Source: Callipepla californica brunnescens (Eukaryota > Chordata > Aves > Galliformes > Odontophoridae). From it: a DNA stretch of 64,000 nucleotides. The position numbers were made by a program, and so were the translations under genes. Location: positions 23,037,105-23,101,104 of the forward strand of contig JALIRH010000006.1 in assembly GCA_023055505.1 (NCBI GenBank). Direction: 5' to 3'. A model generated the notes under the pieces. That model was not told the origin of the DNA and did no database searches. It was given only the letters and a program-made list of their open reading frames with translations. Below are positions 26,574-39,555 of the stretch, one piece after another (the first letter of the stretch is position 1; each line of letters begins with the position of its first letter).

Positions 26574-28655
26574 TCATGTTTGAATATTATATTGAATAAA
26601 AATTAACCTGATGTCTAACACGTCGTTTTGTTTTAAAATGGGAGGGATGATGTTAGAGTAAGACTTTTGTCAGACCTGTGTTTACCATTTTGTACTGTCA
26701 AGATACACGAAGACACTTTTCAAGTAAAGAAATTGGCACTAGAAAATAGAGATTCATTCAGGAAATTTGATTTTTTTTATGTCCTTTTCAGGAAAAAAAA
26801 AAAAACAAAACTGAATAAGTTTAGTGATTGCTTGTCTGGAATTTTGAAGCGCAGTAAAAAGTTTCATCACAACACTACGCTAACAAGGTGGGGAGGAATA
26901 AAGATGTTTGCCTGTTTGATTTACTGTTTGGGGGGGGCAAATATTAAAGTATATAGTGTGATTTACGGACAGTTATTAAAGTAACATAATTACAAGCATT
27001 GTGGAAGGAGAGAATGATAAATGCAGCATAGCTTGGCTTTAGTAGGACTTTGAAAATACTTTTTGTGTGATCTGGTAAGTAAGTAAGGAAAATATTCTGT
27101 TAATTAAGCTACAATGAAATATGTAGCTTATCAGGAAAGCAGACTAGTTACTGTGGATTCACTGTCAAATTAGAACCATGTGTTCCATTCACTGAATTCC
27201 ACTAAGTCCTGTCCCAAATTCAATATTACTGTATTTTTAAAAAGTTTTGCATTAATATGTTAGGTGTTGGAATAAAGAATTTGGTTACATCTGCAAGTGT
27301 TGGCAATATGATGTAAGGAATTATGATGCTAGAATTGAAAATGAAGCTTTAAGAAACGATCTAGAAAAATATACTGTAAAAAGGAAAGGAAAGGGAAATT
27401 ATATTTAGTGTGTAGCTATCTTACAAAGATAAGTATTTAGGAGGTGGGCCTCCAAAGAAGAAGGAATGGGTAATTTTTGAGAACAGACTGATTCTATGAA
27501 TCAATCTGATTGTACTTGAGTTTGAAGAGTGATATTTTATAATGTTTAACACATGAAAGTACTCCCAATTGCTCAGGTTGATATCGCAGTCTTGAAAAAG
27601 CTAGCATGTGCTGTCCACCTCAGCAAGAGATGTACAGAAAGTCCAAAGAAAACAGAACCAATGTTGAGCAGACTATAAGAGACCTAAATGAAGAAGAAAG
27701 CTTAAAATATTTGGATTTCTTTAATTTAGAGAAGGCTGGGGAATGCATGTCTTAAAGTCTAAATTCGGGGAAATGATGATGGAAGTTGGTGCAAAGAAGG
27801 AAAAATTAAATTCGTTCTTCATGTCTGGTTAAATATTTTAGCAAGATGAGTTAGAAAAGCAATAGGAAGGATTTGTATTAATTGCATATAACTGCTTTAG
27901 AGAAGTAAGGAAGGTTAAATAAATTCTGCTGTTTAAGGTTTTTAAGGCCACACTTATGTATGCTAACAATTTTGAAATTGTTACTCTTGGGCATGCTTGT
28001 TAATCCCAAGGGAATTTCTGGCTATATTTTATATGTTTGTCCACCAGGAGAGCGCCTGTATAGGATTGCTTTCTTTCTTTGGCACTTTCTTCTGACATTA
28101 ACTAGATTACTTTTTAGTCTTTCTATAATCATCATATGATTCATTATGTCATTTGCCTCTCTTTTTCCGGAAAGCCAGATTTTAACGCTCAATATTTCAC
28201 TTTCTGAGAGAAGTGTTGGCTATCTTCACATCTGTAATGAGGTTTCTCTTGCAGTTTATAAACAGTGCACCATTCAGTTTAACTAAGTGCAGTCTGAACA
28301 CTTGAGAGTGGCACTGTGGATGCAGACCAGTATTATTTGTCGGTGGAGGTAATTCTGACCGTATCAGAATTTCTTGTGCTTTCCAAGGAAGAAAGTATTT
28401 TGCACTTTTTTGGGGGGGGGATGTAATTTGACTAACATTATCTTAATATGTTTTGGAGGAATTGACTTCACAGAAATACTTAATTAGCACTTAAAATACT
28501 GTAAATATAATCTTTATATAGTAGTACAGTATTAACAAAAATAAAAACACATCTAACGTAGTGTTTATGTAGCATTACCTCTTGTTTAAGTAGGCCCTTA
28601 GTGAATTTTGCAAAATAATTTAATGAAGCCTTGTGTTTTGTAGTATTGAAGTACT

Positions 28656-28673
28656 GTGAGAGAGAGAGAGAGG
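28656..28673. repeat. (GA)n microsatellite
   Basis: A short run of GA dinucleotides, about eight units, in unique intronic DNA. Confidence 0.8.
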
Positions 28674-29891
28674 TGAACACTTCATGCTGAAACGAAGCTG
28701 TTCACTTACAGGTATAGTAAATAAAGTTTCATAGCATACATATAAATCATTGTTTATCTACAAACTAAGTTTCATGAAACAGAGGAATTGCTGACAATTG
28801 AGAAAAAATCTGGATTGCATTCAAGTGTCTCATAAAGACAGTTCAGAGTCTGTCCTTACCCATAAATAGTCATTGTTTTTGGATTTTCTGTTGGTTTATT
28901 TTGGTTTGCTTTTGTTTGTTTCTCTTTATTTTAACGTTAAAAGTCAAGTAAGAGAGGTGGCAGTTCTGGGTTTAGCATAATAAATTTATCTACAGGAGGA
29001 TGTGCCAGATAACGCTCATTTTCTTTCACTCATTTATAAAGAATTGACACTATTTGTCATTAATGTTAAAATGAAATATTCAGTGTTTAGGTTGCCTAAT
29101 CGTAAGCATCTTGGGCAGAGGGGGAGTGGAAGCAGCACAAGTGTGGTTGTTTTTTTCCTTCTGAATTCATAGATAGAAGGTTGAAATTAGCTTTTTGCTT
29201 TCATTTAGCTTTTTGTTTTAAAGTAGAAATTTCTCCTGACTTTCAAAGCCATGGAAATTCATGCTGTCATTTATTAGAGCTAGTGCTAAATACAGGATTT
29301 GCTTAAAAATTTAATGTAGGAGACACTGAAAAGTATAGCACAGATCATCTAAGTATATGAAGATTTTCCAGCAAAGTTACTGTATGTTAAAGAGAAAAAA
29401 AACAGTCATTTTATTAATGCCCTTGAGAATTTAGACAAAAAAAGTGAGTAAGCTAGAGGTTAGTATGCAGTTTACCACATCCTAAACCATCTAGGTACTT
29501 TATCCTGAAACTACTGTCAGCTAGGGATCAGAAAACATGTTGTTCTGTGAAGATATTTTGTCCAAATACTGTCTTCAGAAGGAGATAAATATATTATATT
29601 CTATGTCTTTATATATGTACGACATAGAATGTAATAATCATCCTGCTTCAGGTATATTCTCTCACCTATCTCCAGTAGCCATGCCTCTTCTCACTTTTGG
29701 GTGTAACAGAAGAGAGTCTGCTGTCTCATCTACTGTTATAATCTATGGAATTTAGGGACTTTGTTTCTGTATGACTGGATTGTATCTAACATAGTAGAAA
29801 TTTGCAAGTGGTTTTTAATCATTTTATGTAATACCATAATCATTATCTTTGCCAGAAAGAGTATATTGTTAAGTCAAAATTATGAAAATAA

Positions 29892-30035
29892 TAGAATTGT
29901 AGATAAACTTAGGTCATCTGACCTGACTGCCTATTCAGAGCAAGACTGACTACAGATGTGAGTCCTCAGAATTATATCCAGTAGAATTTGCGGCATCTTT
30001 GGAGACAGGCAGCTGTTTGAGATAACCAGTTCCTG
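29892..30035 (-). mobile_element. CR1 LINE fragment, diverged, minus orientation
   Basis: The + strand follows the reverse complement of CR1 3' sequence in order: an AGGTCATCTGACC motif, then a CCT..TCAGAGCAAG segment, a TATCCAGT segment, CATCTTTGGAGAC, and AACCAGTTCCTG. Each has the expected spacing with point changes and small gaps. It is a weakly conserved non-coding relic. Confidence 0.6.
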
Positions 30036-30955
30036 TCTTGCAGGTGGCTGTGTCGCTGAGCTCCGTCCTGTTTTATATTCAGCATTCAGTGCATGTGCAT
30101 TCAATTCAGTGCTGGAATCTGCCACATGCCAGATGCTAAAGTCACCTAAAGCTTTATAGGCCTATGTGAGCAGACTGTTCTAAATTGCTCTGATGCTAAT
30201 TATTTCTTAAAACTGTAGGCCAGAAACTGCGAGATGACTTGACCATCCATTTTAAGCTTTTATATCATTGGTAGGCAAGGGATTTTTTTTTCTTTTTCTC
30301 TTCTTCTTAACTTGACTTTGCCTGTTCAGTTTGAAAGCAAGAGTTCCTAAGGATCTAGACCTTATATTTGAAATGAGGGTATGAATGAGAGTACAGCATC
30401 TCTTTCCCTTCATGTTTGGCCTATATCATGTCACAGCAAAGTGAAAGCAATTTCTGTAAGAATCCATGAAGCTGAATTGAAGAGTTTTGGAGTAGCATGG
30501 CAGAGCAAGATATCGAGACTTGAAATAGCTTCACATTGATTTAAGAAATATCAGAAGAAAAAGATAAAAAGAAGAATGCTTTTCACATATTTCGTAATAC
30601 AGAAATGTTTTGAGGGCCTTCCCTCAGTGTGGAAGTCAAAGAATGAACTTTGGAGACAGCATAGCTGCAGTAAATGCACAGTTGTAGAGTTATATTACCA
30701 TTAGATCTTTAATTTTCTCCTTTAAATAAGGGCAGTGGAAGGGACTTCTTTAACATCACATGTTGGATTTGCTGTTATAACCTCTTCGTTAGTACTCACT
30801 CCCATCTCTCAGAATTTGTCTGTTGTTTCTATTATAATTAAGGAGTAATGGAGGCACTGCTCACCTTATACAACCTGAAGTTGCTCATCGTGGGTTCAGT
30901 GGTTGGAATTCACTTGAGCTTACTTTCTGGGGTTTTTTGTAATGCTTACATGCAC

Positions 30956-31020
30956 AGAATCACAGAATGTTTTAGGTTGGAAGTGACCTCCTTTCCATCG
31001 GGTTTATCATACAACCACTA
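30956..31020 (-). mobile_element. CR1 LINE 3' terminal scrap, minus orientation
   Basis: The + strand reads AGAATCACAGAATG, then TTTTAGGTTGGAAGTGACCT, which is the reversed 3' terminus of CR1 including the terminal octamer repeat. Similarity fades after about 65 bases. Confidence 0.85.
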
Positions 31021-34000
31021 AAAAGAAACAGTGCTGTAAACTGTTGTATTTAAAATATTTGTCTGAACACAGGAATGTGCTACAATCTGAAGTGAACTCT
31101 TTGCACGTCTCCAGCTGTTTGCAATCTCAATGGCCCAACATTTGGGCGCTGAGGAATTAAAAGGGCCAGAAGGCCAGTGCCTGAGAGGGAGCATCTGCTC
31201 CTCAGGTCTTCAGAGCCTTCAGTCAGAAATGAGGTCAAGCACAAGCCAACAGGGAAAGATGCATAGCTGTAGTTGTGTCAAGTGCAGCCATGTGCTGGAT
31301 TAGCCATTGTGTTGAATCTGCCCCGCTAATGGGAGATTTAATGCACACCCAACCCACTGCAGTTCTGAGAGTTTAAGAATTCTGGATGAGATGACTTTTA
31401 ATTTTGATCTCGTTATTTCTCAGTTTGCCAGACTAACTCTTAAATGGTCGGTTCTCTAATTTTAATGCTGATGATGGCTTGTCATTAATGTATCTTTCCA
31501 AGCTGTTGTGATGAATAGGAGTTAGTTATCTATTCTGTCTTTTGATCAGTATAGTACCTTTTGGCATGACACTGCAGACAATATGCAATGATGTGTACAT
31601 ACGTGAAAGATTTTCTCTAGTCTCTAAAGCATATTTGTAAAGTTGTATTTAAAGATTAGCTTGTTAATGTTGTGTTTCAGGGACATGTAGGTAATTACTT
31701 TTACAGCTATAGGTGGGCGATGCCGTCTTGTGAATGCAAAATAAGTTTCTTCACTCTAGCTGAGTCAGCTCTTTGTGGTTTCATTTATTAACCGGTGATT
31801 TAGAAGCATGCCAGTGATGGGCAGGTTTTCCATTTGCTGTTCCTCTGTAAAAGCACAGTGCTCCCATGAAGATTTCTGCAGGCCAACTGATAAGGTTTGC
31901 TCCTGTGTAGGTAGATGCAATGTAATGAAATTGGATGTGTGTGTTGAGCTTTGTAAATAAAATGAGATTGACTCCAGCCATTATCTCATTTATCTCATTT
32001 ACATTGTAAAATCAGTATCTACAGTATTGATTAGAGGATAATTAGTTAATTATGAACAGGAAAACAGAGTTATGTCGGGCTTGAGCACAGCCAGCTGTAC
32101 TGACTAAAATAATAAAAAAATCCAAGGGCATGAACAGATGGAGATCACTTTATTAAAGAACAAAGCAGACATATTTCAGGTATAGAAATGCCTAATCAGG
32201 CTTTCTTGCTGTGAAGATGTAGCTGACCTGCATTTTATATTTTATAAGTGAAAAATATTTTCTTTTGTTATTATTTAATTTATTAACTTCATGCATCAGA
32301 ATTCACCTTTCTTCTTCACTCTCCATTTTCTTGGTATGCAGTGTGCATATATCTATCCTCATTAATTGCTGAAATGAGGTACACAGCAATTTCTAATTTT
32401 GATGCATAAAATGATTTAAAGCTTGTTAAAACATTGATAGTAAGCAATTATCTGTCAGTGAAAGATAATTTAGAAGGTTAGTTTAGCTTATATTGTGCGG
32501 TGCTCTGATTTTCAGAAAGTTGTAGGTCCATTTGCTAGCCAGACCACTAAAAATGACTGGGCACTTAATTGCAGTTATAGATTATATACTTAACAATGAC
32601 AAATAAATATCAACAAATAACATTTGCCAGTTTAAGGGCAGTTTTGAAAATGTGACCTTGAATTTTCAAAGGTAACAATTATAGCTGGATTGTTTTTTTA
32701 ATATGGAAGAAGCTGAAGAGTTTCTTTGTTTTGATTTTTTTTTTCCTCTCAGCTTGATATTTTAAAACTGACTCTGTCAAACTATCCTCAGGATGGAAGT
32801 GGGTGGTATTTGTAAATGACAATGCAGGGTAGCTCCTTTGCTCTGTAAATGTCCAGGTGGTGACTATGAGCACATACACTGAAAAACTTTGAGGCTGTCA
32901 GTGTGATGCTTTTTGTGACCCCGCAATTTCAATCTCTTAATAGTTTGAAAGTGTTCCTTCTTTTGTATCTATTTCTTATTTTCTGAATGTGACAGTGGAT
33001 TTTCTGTCATTTTATAATTCTAGACAAGGGAACACAATAATATTTTCTTCAAGGCTTAGTCTTAGTTTAAAACTGCCATTTTTTGACATAGGTTTAAGGG
33101 TTTCTTCTGGAATTAGGAATTATGAATACCAGTTTTGTTCTCTGTACTAAGATGTGTGTGAGCTTCACTTTTTGTCCCAATTCAGTGTCAGCAGACAACA
33201 GGCATGCCAGACAGCTAGCACATCATCTTTAACCGTGGTAGTGTCTTTATTCATCCAGTGTTCTCAGCGTCATGCTCTGGGAACTTCAAGTTATGTAAAG
33301 TCCTATTACTCAATACAGAATTGATATTCCAATGAAAAGCAATATAAATAAACCATTTCAAAATATTTGACACAGTCTCATTTTTAGCCACGCAAGTTTT
33401 TTATATTTTGAGAATGCTTTGTTGTTTCCATTTTCTCAGCTGTGCAAAAGCAGATAGAAGCTATCTAGTACGTGAAAGGTATTTAGTATCTGCAGATTTT
33501 CCTAAGTGTTAACTCATTCTAGAAAAATGCCATTTTTGTCCTGCAAATTACCCAGCCTTGAAGTAATGAAAGTAACAGATTAAAACCACTCAATTTTAGA
33601 ATGCAGCTTTTGTGTTTACTTTCATCGTGTTCTGGTTATTTCAGCCTTCCCTTTGCTGTCTTCTTCAGTGTACTTCTGAAATGTGGCTGAAGGTGAAATT
33701 AGGAAATACCATATTCTGGGTACCAAATTTTAAAAAAGTGAGGAGAGATGACGGAGTGAAATTCTGAAGAGGATACAGTTTCTGTTGACCATAGTACGTA
33801 AACTGTTCTTTGTATAGGCAATCACTTCAGAAAAAATGCAACCTGAATTGATGCTATTTGAAGCCAGATGTAGATTTTTAGCATTTAATTCTAAAATACT
33901 CCATGCTTATTAAAAATAGTGTGAGTCTTTACTGTGTGTTAGTGGATCCCAAACAGTTTACAAGAAGGGAAGCTTCAGAGCTCCGCTGAGCGCTGCTCAA

Positions 34001-35095
34001 ATGCAAGCACTTATGTGAACAAGATTCTGGATATAGAAATAGGTTAGTTAAAATGTATTTCTTTACAAATGAGAGAGAACATTGAGGCTGAAAGGAAGTT
34101 TGATCTTTTGTTGAAGGTCACATATGGCATTAAGATATAGGAGTATAATCTCATCTCCAATTCAGCATTTTTGTTACTTTAACAAGAAATAAAACTACTT
34201 AATATATTTAAATAGTGTATGTCTACATTACAGCTGAACAAAATGATTTCCTTGGTTAAGTTTTCAGTGTGTTGTTTGTTTTGGAATTAGAATTATATTT
34301 AGTTATTATTAAACAATCCAAAGGATATACTTTGTAATGTTTTGTTTTCCATCTTTAAAAATACCTAAACTGTATCATTCCAAACATGTACAATGTTGAC
34401 AGGTTTGCTTCAAATTCCTACTAGCATAAGAGAATACAAACAGGGCCTCCACCAGTGCTTGTGTCTTGTGTATAACTTCTAAAAACAGAGGGCCTACCAA
34501 CCAAGCACGGGTTTGACAAAAAGGACAAACATAATTAGTTAGATAAGGTAATTGTCATCATAAAATAGTTACTTCTCTCTTATGTGGAGAATAATTCCTG
34601 GAGAAAAGTCATCTATTTTCTTCTGCTAATAAAGCAAGATGCTCTGTTACTTGAATCCTTCTTCGGTGATGCACTGCATGTTCTGTTTGTTGCTAATAAC
34701 AACAACCTTTGTCTTCTATCTGACGATGACCATGCCATACTCATATTGCAGTTTTCAGAGATTTTATATTTGTATGTTTTGTAGTGGAGAAATTGAAGGC
34801 AAAGGAAGCAAAGAAAGTGCAAAGAAATTATTAGACATTTTAATTCTTAAACATTCACTTTATTTCCTATGTTTTTGTTATTTACGTTGGCATTAATTCA
34901 GAGTCTACTTCAGAAAGAGAATATTGCAAAGTAAATTTGAAAATAAAGAAATTTTCAAACAAAAGGCTGTAGGGGATATGCAAATCAAGTGAATTTCTGT
35001 AAGATGTATGAAAATACTATCTGCTTTTAGAATATTTTTCTCCTTTTGAACATACCATCCTTTTGAGCAAAGCCTTTCATAAAGGACTTGTTATA

Positions 35096-35205
35096 CTATA
35101 GCATATATAAATATATAGTATGTATATATATATATACATATATACTATAGCATATACAAAAAATATATATACATATATACTATAGCATATACAAAAATAT
35201 ATCTT
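35096..35205. repeat. AT-rich tandem repeat, 35-bp period
   Basis: Two nearly identical 35-bp units, each containing ACATATATACTATAGCATAT and then ACAAAA, start at 35136 and 35171. They are preceded by a (TA)n run and a partial related unit near 35095. The array ends about 580 bases before the PHF14 PHD exon. It is likely length-polymorphic and hairpin-prone. Confidence 0.85.
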
Positions 35206-35785
35206 TTAAAAACAAAAAAGTTATTTGTACATAGGGCAGTTTTATAACTGAAAGATCACAATGAAATCCATTTAAACAGTCCTCCCTTTCCAGCATACTG
35301 AAAGAGAATCAAAAAATGTTTTGTGCTTTTATTTATGAACTACATAGTTACAATTTAAAATACCTAATTTATATCTGTAAAATATACTTGGATTATTGAA
35401 TATGTAGCATTTCACTGTTTGCCTTGTAAAAAAGGATAAGTGAAATGTCTATGAAATATCAATATTGCCACTTTATGTTTAATAAAAAATATATGAATAA
35501 ATGAACTGGCTATATTCTTTTCTTTAATTAGGAACTCTCTTAAATAATATTCATTATATAAGATAGTGATAAAGGTGATGCATGAGTGTCTGCACTGTAA
35601 TATTCCAAATTTGACAGAACATAATTGGCATTTGAAAATACAAATGCACATGTAGAAAATATACTTTCTGTACCATGATAGTGGATCAGAGAATCTTGCG
35701 CTGAGAATTGCAGAGAAGCTCAATGTAAAATAATGTGGAAATACAATTTATATATACAAATATTTATTATGTTTTTCTTTCACAG

Positions 35786-35903
35786 ATGTGATGAATGCAG
35801 ACTCTGTTACCATTTTGGCTGTCTAGACCCTCCCTTGAAAAAGTCTCCGAAGCAGACTGGCTACGGATGGATTTGTCAGGAATGTGACTCTACATCTTCC
35901 AAA
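35786..35903 (+). CDS. PHF14: PHF14 exon: second half of a C4HC3 PHD finger
   Basis: PHF14 is a nuclear chromatin reader with several PHD fingers. It binds histone H3 tails and is reported in complexes with TCF20, RAI1 and HMG20A. This exon is 118 nt: one base completing a split codon, then 39 codons. It begins CDECRLCYHFGCLDPPL, continues through GYGWICQECDSTSSK, and ends in phase 0. The residues fit C3-x2-C4, His four residues later, x2-C5, and C6-x2-C7 of a PHD finger; C1 and C2 must lie on the previous exon. The acceptor is TTTCTTTCACAG and the donor is AAA/GTAAGT. The sequence matches what I recall of the last PHD finger of vertebrate PHF14 almost residue for residue. Without splicing, the frame stops two codons past the donor. 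Identification is firm; which transcript forms use this exon is not visible here. Confidence 0.93.
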
Positions 35904-37155
35904 GTAAGTTAATTCATCCTGTGAAGTAGTTGGAGTTTTAGCCATCTTACAGCTTTTGTTGGAATGCTGTTAATTGATCAGCTTTGAAAAGCAGAAGGTC
36001 ATCAAATAATGATTTCAGATTCTCTGTAAAACAGTTAAAAAGCAGAATGTATGCAAAATGAAAATAATCAATAAAGAGAATTTTATTATCTGAGCTACAT
36101 GTTTTTTGTTCATATTATACTGTTCTCTCTGAGAAAGGAGTGAACAACAATACTGTGTCAGGATTGGTAATGCTACAGACAAGTGAAAGAATTTTTGGAT
36201 TAGTACAGAGCAAAAGTCTCTAAGGACAGAGGTAGAAAATATATCTTTTTCAAAGTAAATGAGGATGGTTTAATTGAATAAATCCGTTGATTTTAGTGGG
36301 TTTTGTTTGTTTGTTTATATTTTCCACTACTGGTAAAAACTGTGAAATTTGTTAATATTTTATATTGATGAGTATGTCATGATCAAATATATAGTAGCAC
36401 TTTAAAGTCAGAAGTAAATTTCAGGCATAGATTCAGATTTTACACTTCAGTATTATAAACAGAAATAGTACGCTTCTCTAGTACTAACTTCCTAAAAAAT
36501 AAAGATGTGCCTCATAGCTTTTCTATACAGAAGTTTCCTTAGTACTGGCATTCTCTTCTGTCATCACCTTAACCTGGGAAGATACACTTTATACTTAATT
36601 TTTAAAATTGGATTTACAAATTAATCTGGTACATCAATATTTTGCTGTTTGTTTGTTTGTCTAAAAAACATCTTAGAAGTCTAGAATTTTAGTTTGTTCT
36701 GCTATTTCTTGGTATTTGCAGAATGTTTTCAACTAAAAAGGACACAGCTTTGCAGAGGTGCTGTCATAAGTTATATGTTGGGATATGTGGATGTGTCTCT
36801 AAAAAAGCTGATACCAATGTACAAATATAGTTTTTGACTTGGGAAGAAATGGTTCTCAATTTCACATGGTGGGGGAGTTATTTAAACTCTTCTGTAAGGA
36901 AATATGAAGACAGCCATTGGAAATTAGCTGTCCACTACATTTTTGGACATCAAGCAGTCTTTCTTGAATACCACTTACGTGGAATGGACATTCCAAGAGT
37001 GAATTGAACTTATTGAATTTTTATCGCCTGCTTAAACTAGAATGGATTCTTGATAACGTTAGTTAGAATTTCCGTCTCCAATTCCCTTGACTTCTGAGTA
37101 AACAAACTCAAAAGAAGCAGAGTTTGTAACTTCTAAATGTTTTTTTCTTTTTCAG

Positions 37156-37182
37156 GAGATTATAACACTATGTAACAGATAA
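37156..37182 (+). CDS. candidate short alternative last exon of PHF14
   Basis: A strong acceptor (TTTTTTCTTTTTCAG) ends at 37155. In phase 0, which is what the PHD exon supplies, the following frame reads EIITLCNR and then TAA at 37180-37182. Spliced to the PHD exon this would end PHF14 nine codons after the Ser-rich tail. A canonical AATAAA lies about 240 bases downstream near 37422. The peptide is too short to judge as coding, and the acceptor could be a decoy. Confidence 0.22.
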   Translation, partial: EIITLCNR

Positions 37183-38501
37183 AAAATATAAAATACTTTA
37201 TTGTGTAAATTAAGTATGATTGACATCATTTTAGTGAAGGGCATGTGTTAATTTTAAATTGAAAATCACAGTGTTCTGAAGAGTAAATTAAGTTTATTGT
37301 TAGATTGACAATGTATTTTGTATAATGTTAGTGATACAAATTAAAAAAAAAAAAAAGTGCTTGTTATTGTATCTGATTTTCTATTTCATTCCGTAGAGAC
37401 TTCTAAATGAGTATATTTAAATAATAAAGTCATTTACACTTTCAAATCTAAGCTATTTGAATGGCATTTGAGTGAAAATGTATATGAAAGGTGCTGAAAA
37501 ATTGTCTTATGAGGACTCCTTGTGGTTTTTGGTAGCCATTTTCACATTGCTTTTTCACAAAGCTGTGCACAGAAACTCTCTGAAAAAGCTACATTTTCCT
37601 TTGTGTTTTCAAGTCTTTTTTGAGAGCATTTGCTTGGTTTTACTCTATAATGTGTTACACATTCAATTTAATCTTGAGTTATGCTCATTGCAAACTTTCC
37701 TTAACATGAACATGACTTTAGGAGGTTAGGGCTTTCTTTATGTACTCAATCATTTCTGCATACAGTTTTCTATGTGTTTTACAATCGTGTTATCTATCAC
37801 AATTTGATGAGGCTTTTTCTGCCCCTTGCTAGAGGGAGTAGTCCCTCATCTGTGTACTTAGAGATAGAGTAAGGAAAGCTATAGAGAAAGTTGCTTGTTT
37901 GCTGCACTCTGCCTGACCTATGGATGAATTGCAAGCTTGAGCTCCCAGCAATTTCAATCTCTCAGTCACTTACTAAATCCAATTTTTGGTATGTCACAGT
38001 GAAGTTTCTAGTACGGATTATAGCAGCAAAATAGGATTGAATTTCCAGCTTTTGCCAAGGAGACTATTGTTTAGTTTTCATTCCTTCAATGTTTTTCATC
38101 TGTTATGATCCAATTTAAATCATTGTTGGTGTATATGTTTTAAAATTCTGCAGTGATGTCTTCTGCAGCAGTCTTGGCCCTTGGAAACAATTGGTAAGTA
38201 AATTACGCTAATTCAGTGAAGAAAGGCAGTAATGCATACATAGCATGAAATGGTTTAATGGTTTTTTACTTCTAATTACAATTTTCAATTTTACATGTTT
38301 GGGAAGATCTACATAGCACTGACAGCGAATAATGTGTTTTTTATTTTCAGATTTTACTAAACACTTGTAGCTGTCTGTGGTGTAAAAGATGTAATGTAGT
38401 GATAATAAACATATGCTTTACATTGCCATCTCTCACAAGTGTGGACGTGCTCCTTCTATTCTGTTCATAATAGTCACAGGACTCTCCAAAAGTTATGTCA
38501 G

Positions 38502-38526
38502 TTCTTCCTCCAGCGTGGAGGAAGAA
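38502..38526. repeat. perfect inverted repeat, 11-bp arms, GCG loop
   Basis: TTCTTCCTCCA (38502-38512), GCG, then the exact reverse complement TGGAGGAAGAA (38516-38526). A second short hairpin-like motif, CCTGTC and GACAGG, follows about 15 bases later. The surrounding 250 bases are somewhat GC-richer than the intron average. It may be a chance palindrome, part of an old DNA transposon, or a small structured RNA element. Confidence 0.85.
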
Positions 38527-39527
38527 TTCCCATATTACCCTGCCTGTCAAACAGCAGACAGGAAGAGACTTTGCTGTAGGGCATGAGGGCAACAGCTTCT
38601 CTGCTGGTGATACTCACTGTCACTTTATGGAATGGGTGAAGCTTACTGCTAAAGTCTGACAAGGTCTCTCATCTCAGACATGTTGGTGATTTTGTTACAT
38701 CACCTGAAAGCTGAAGTGAACCTATAAGCTCACCATTTCTGTAACATCATCCATCTGCCAGGCGAAACAATTATGGTGTGTTTTAAGTACTGTCAAACAA
38801 CACTCTAAATCCTAAATTTCATGATAGGTACAAATAGTGATATTCAGAAGGAATATAGAGCACGTAAAAGTTCAATTTAATAAAAACAAACAGTGCAAGT
38901 TTAATTATTTAGTATTACGATGTAGCATTCATTAGGAATTAATGTGGCCTGCCCATGTGTTTACAGTGTGATATAAGGGCCTCATTATGGGGTCTCATTG
39001 TTACGAGATGTGGGAACTCAGGAATCTGTTGCCTTCCTTTTAAAAAGCACTGTTTGAAGTATCTCTTTCAATTTCAAAATTTTGCAAAGTACCAAGGCAG
39101 CAAAAACTTTATATCATGCTAGTTACAATGACTGTAGTCATTGACTTCTTTGGTTTCGATCTGTTCATTTTTTTGTACAATCAATTTTGCAAAAAGCTGC
39201 AGAGTGTTCTTGTCAGGTCATTATTTGAGTGCTGCAAGATCAGCTGCCTTGCCCGTAGACTTCTGTTTAGTTTGCTTTTATTTCTTCTTCTTACGGTATT
39301 GCATTCTTTCAGTGGAAATAAATTGTAAGAGTGGGTGCATAGAATTCTCATCTAAACCCCTCAGTAAATATTTTCTGGAACTACAAATCTGTGACACACC
39401 AGCCTGGGCAAGTGATATTTTTTTGTACACCCTTGATGTTGGGAAGCAGTTGTGGACTCTTTTACTTAGTAGCAAGGCAGCATCACTTTTTTTGGTGTAT
39501 CTGGCTTTCAAATCTCTTAATTTGGTC

Positions 39528-39555
39528 AAAAAAAAAAAAAAAAGAAAAAAAAAAA
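39528..39555. repeat. A-rich tract (A16 G A11)
   Basis: Twenty-eight bases of nearly pure A following the end of a long but unremarkable + strand open frame. It could be a retroposition tail, but the preceding sequence resembles no gene I recognise. Confidence 0.8.

Larger units (their letters stand above)
1..35785 (+). other. PHF14: PHF14 intron (upstream of the PHD exon), 3' part
   Basis: No convincing protein-coding exon of PHF14 was found here, so this is most simply one very long intron ending at the TTTCTTTCACAG acceptor before 35786. The exon with the first half of the PHD finger must end with two bases of a split codon, and no such exon was recognised. Open frames are short and lack recognisable domains. 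Repeats and other signals inside it are listed separately. The stretches 1-5380, 6090-9730, 10265-16325, 18170-23785, 23880-25550, 26580-29890 and 31025-35095 hold unique-looking AT-rich DNA with only short homopolymer runs; I see no gene in them. That the whole stretch is a single intron is inference, since an undetected small exon cannot be excluded by eye. Confidence 0.6.

Noticed and set aside
38161..38193. Short exon-like segment after TTCTGCAG and before GTAAGT
   Set aside because: In the phase supplied by the PHD exon, one acceptor choice begins with TGA and the other leaves a 25-nt piece shifting phase away from the 56358 exon.
38347..38592. 81-codon minus-strand frame around the inverted repeat
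   Set aside because: Reads partly protein-like but shows no known motif and no start or poly(A) context.
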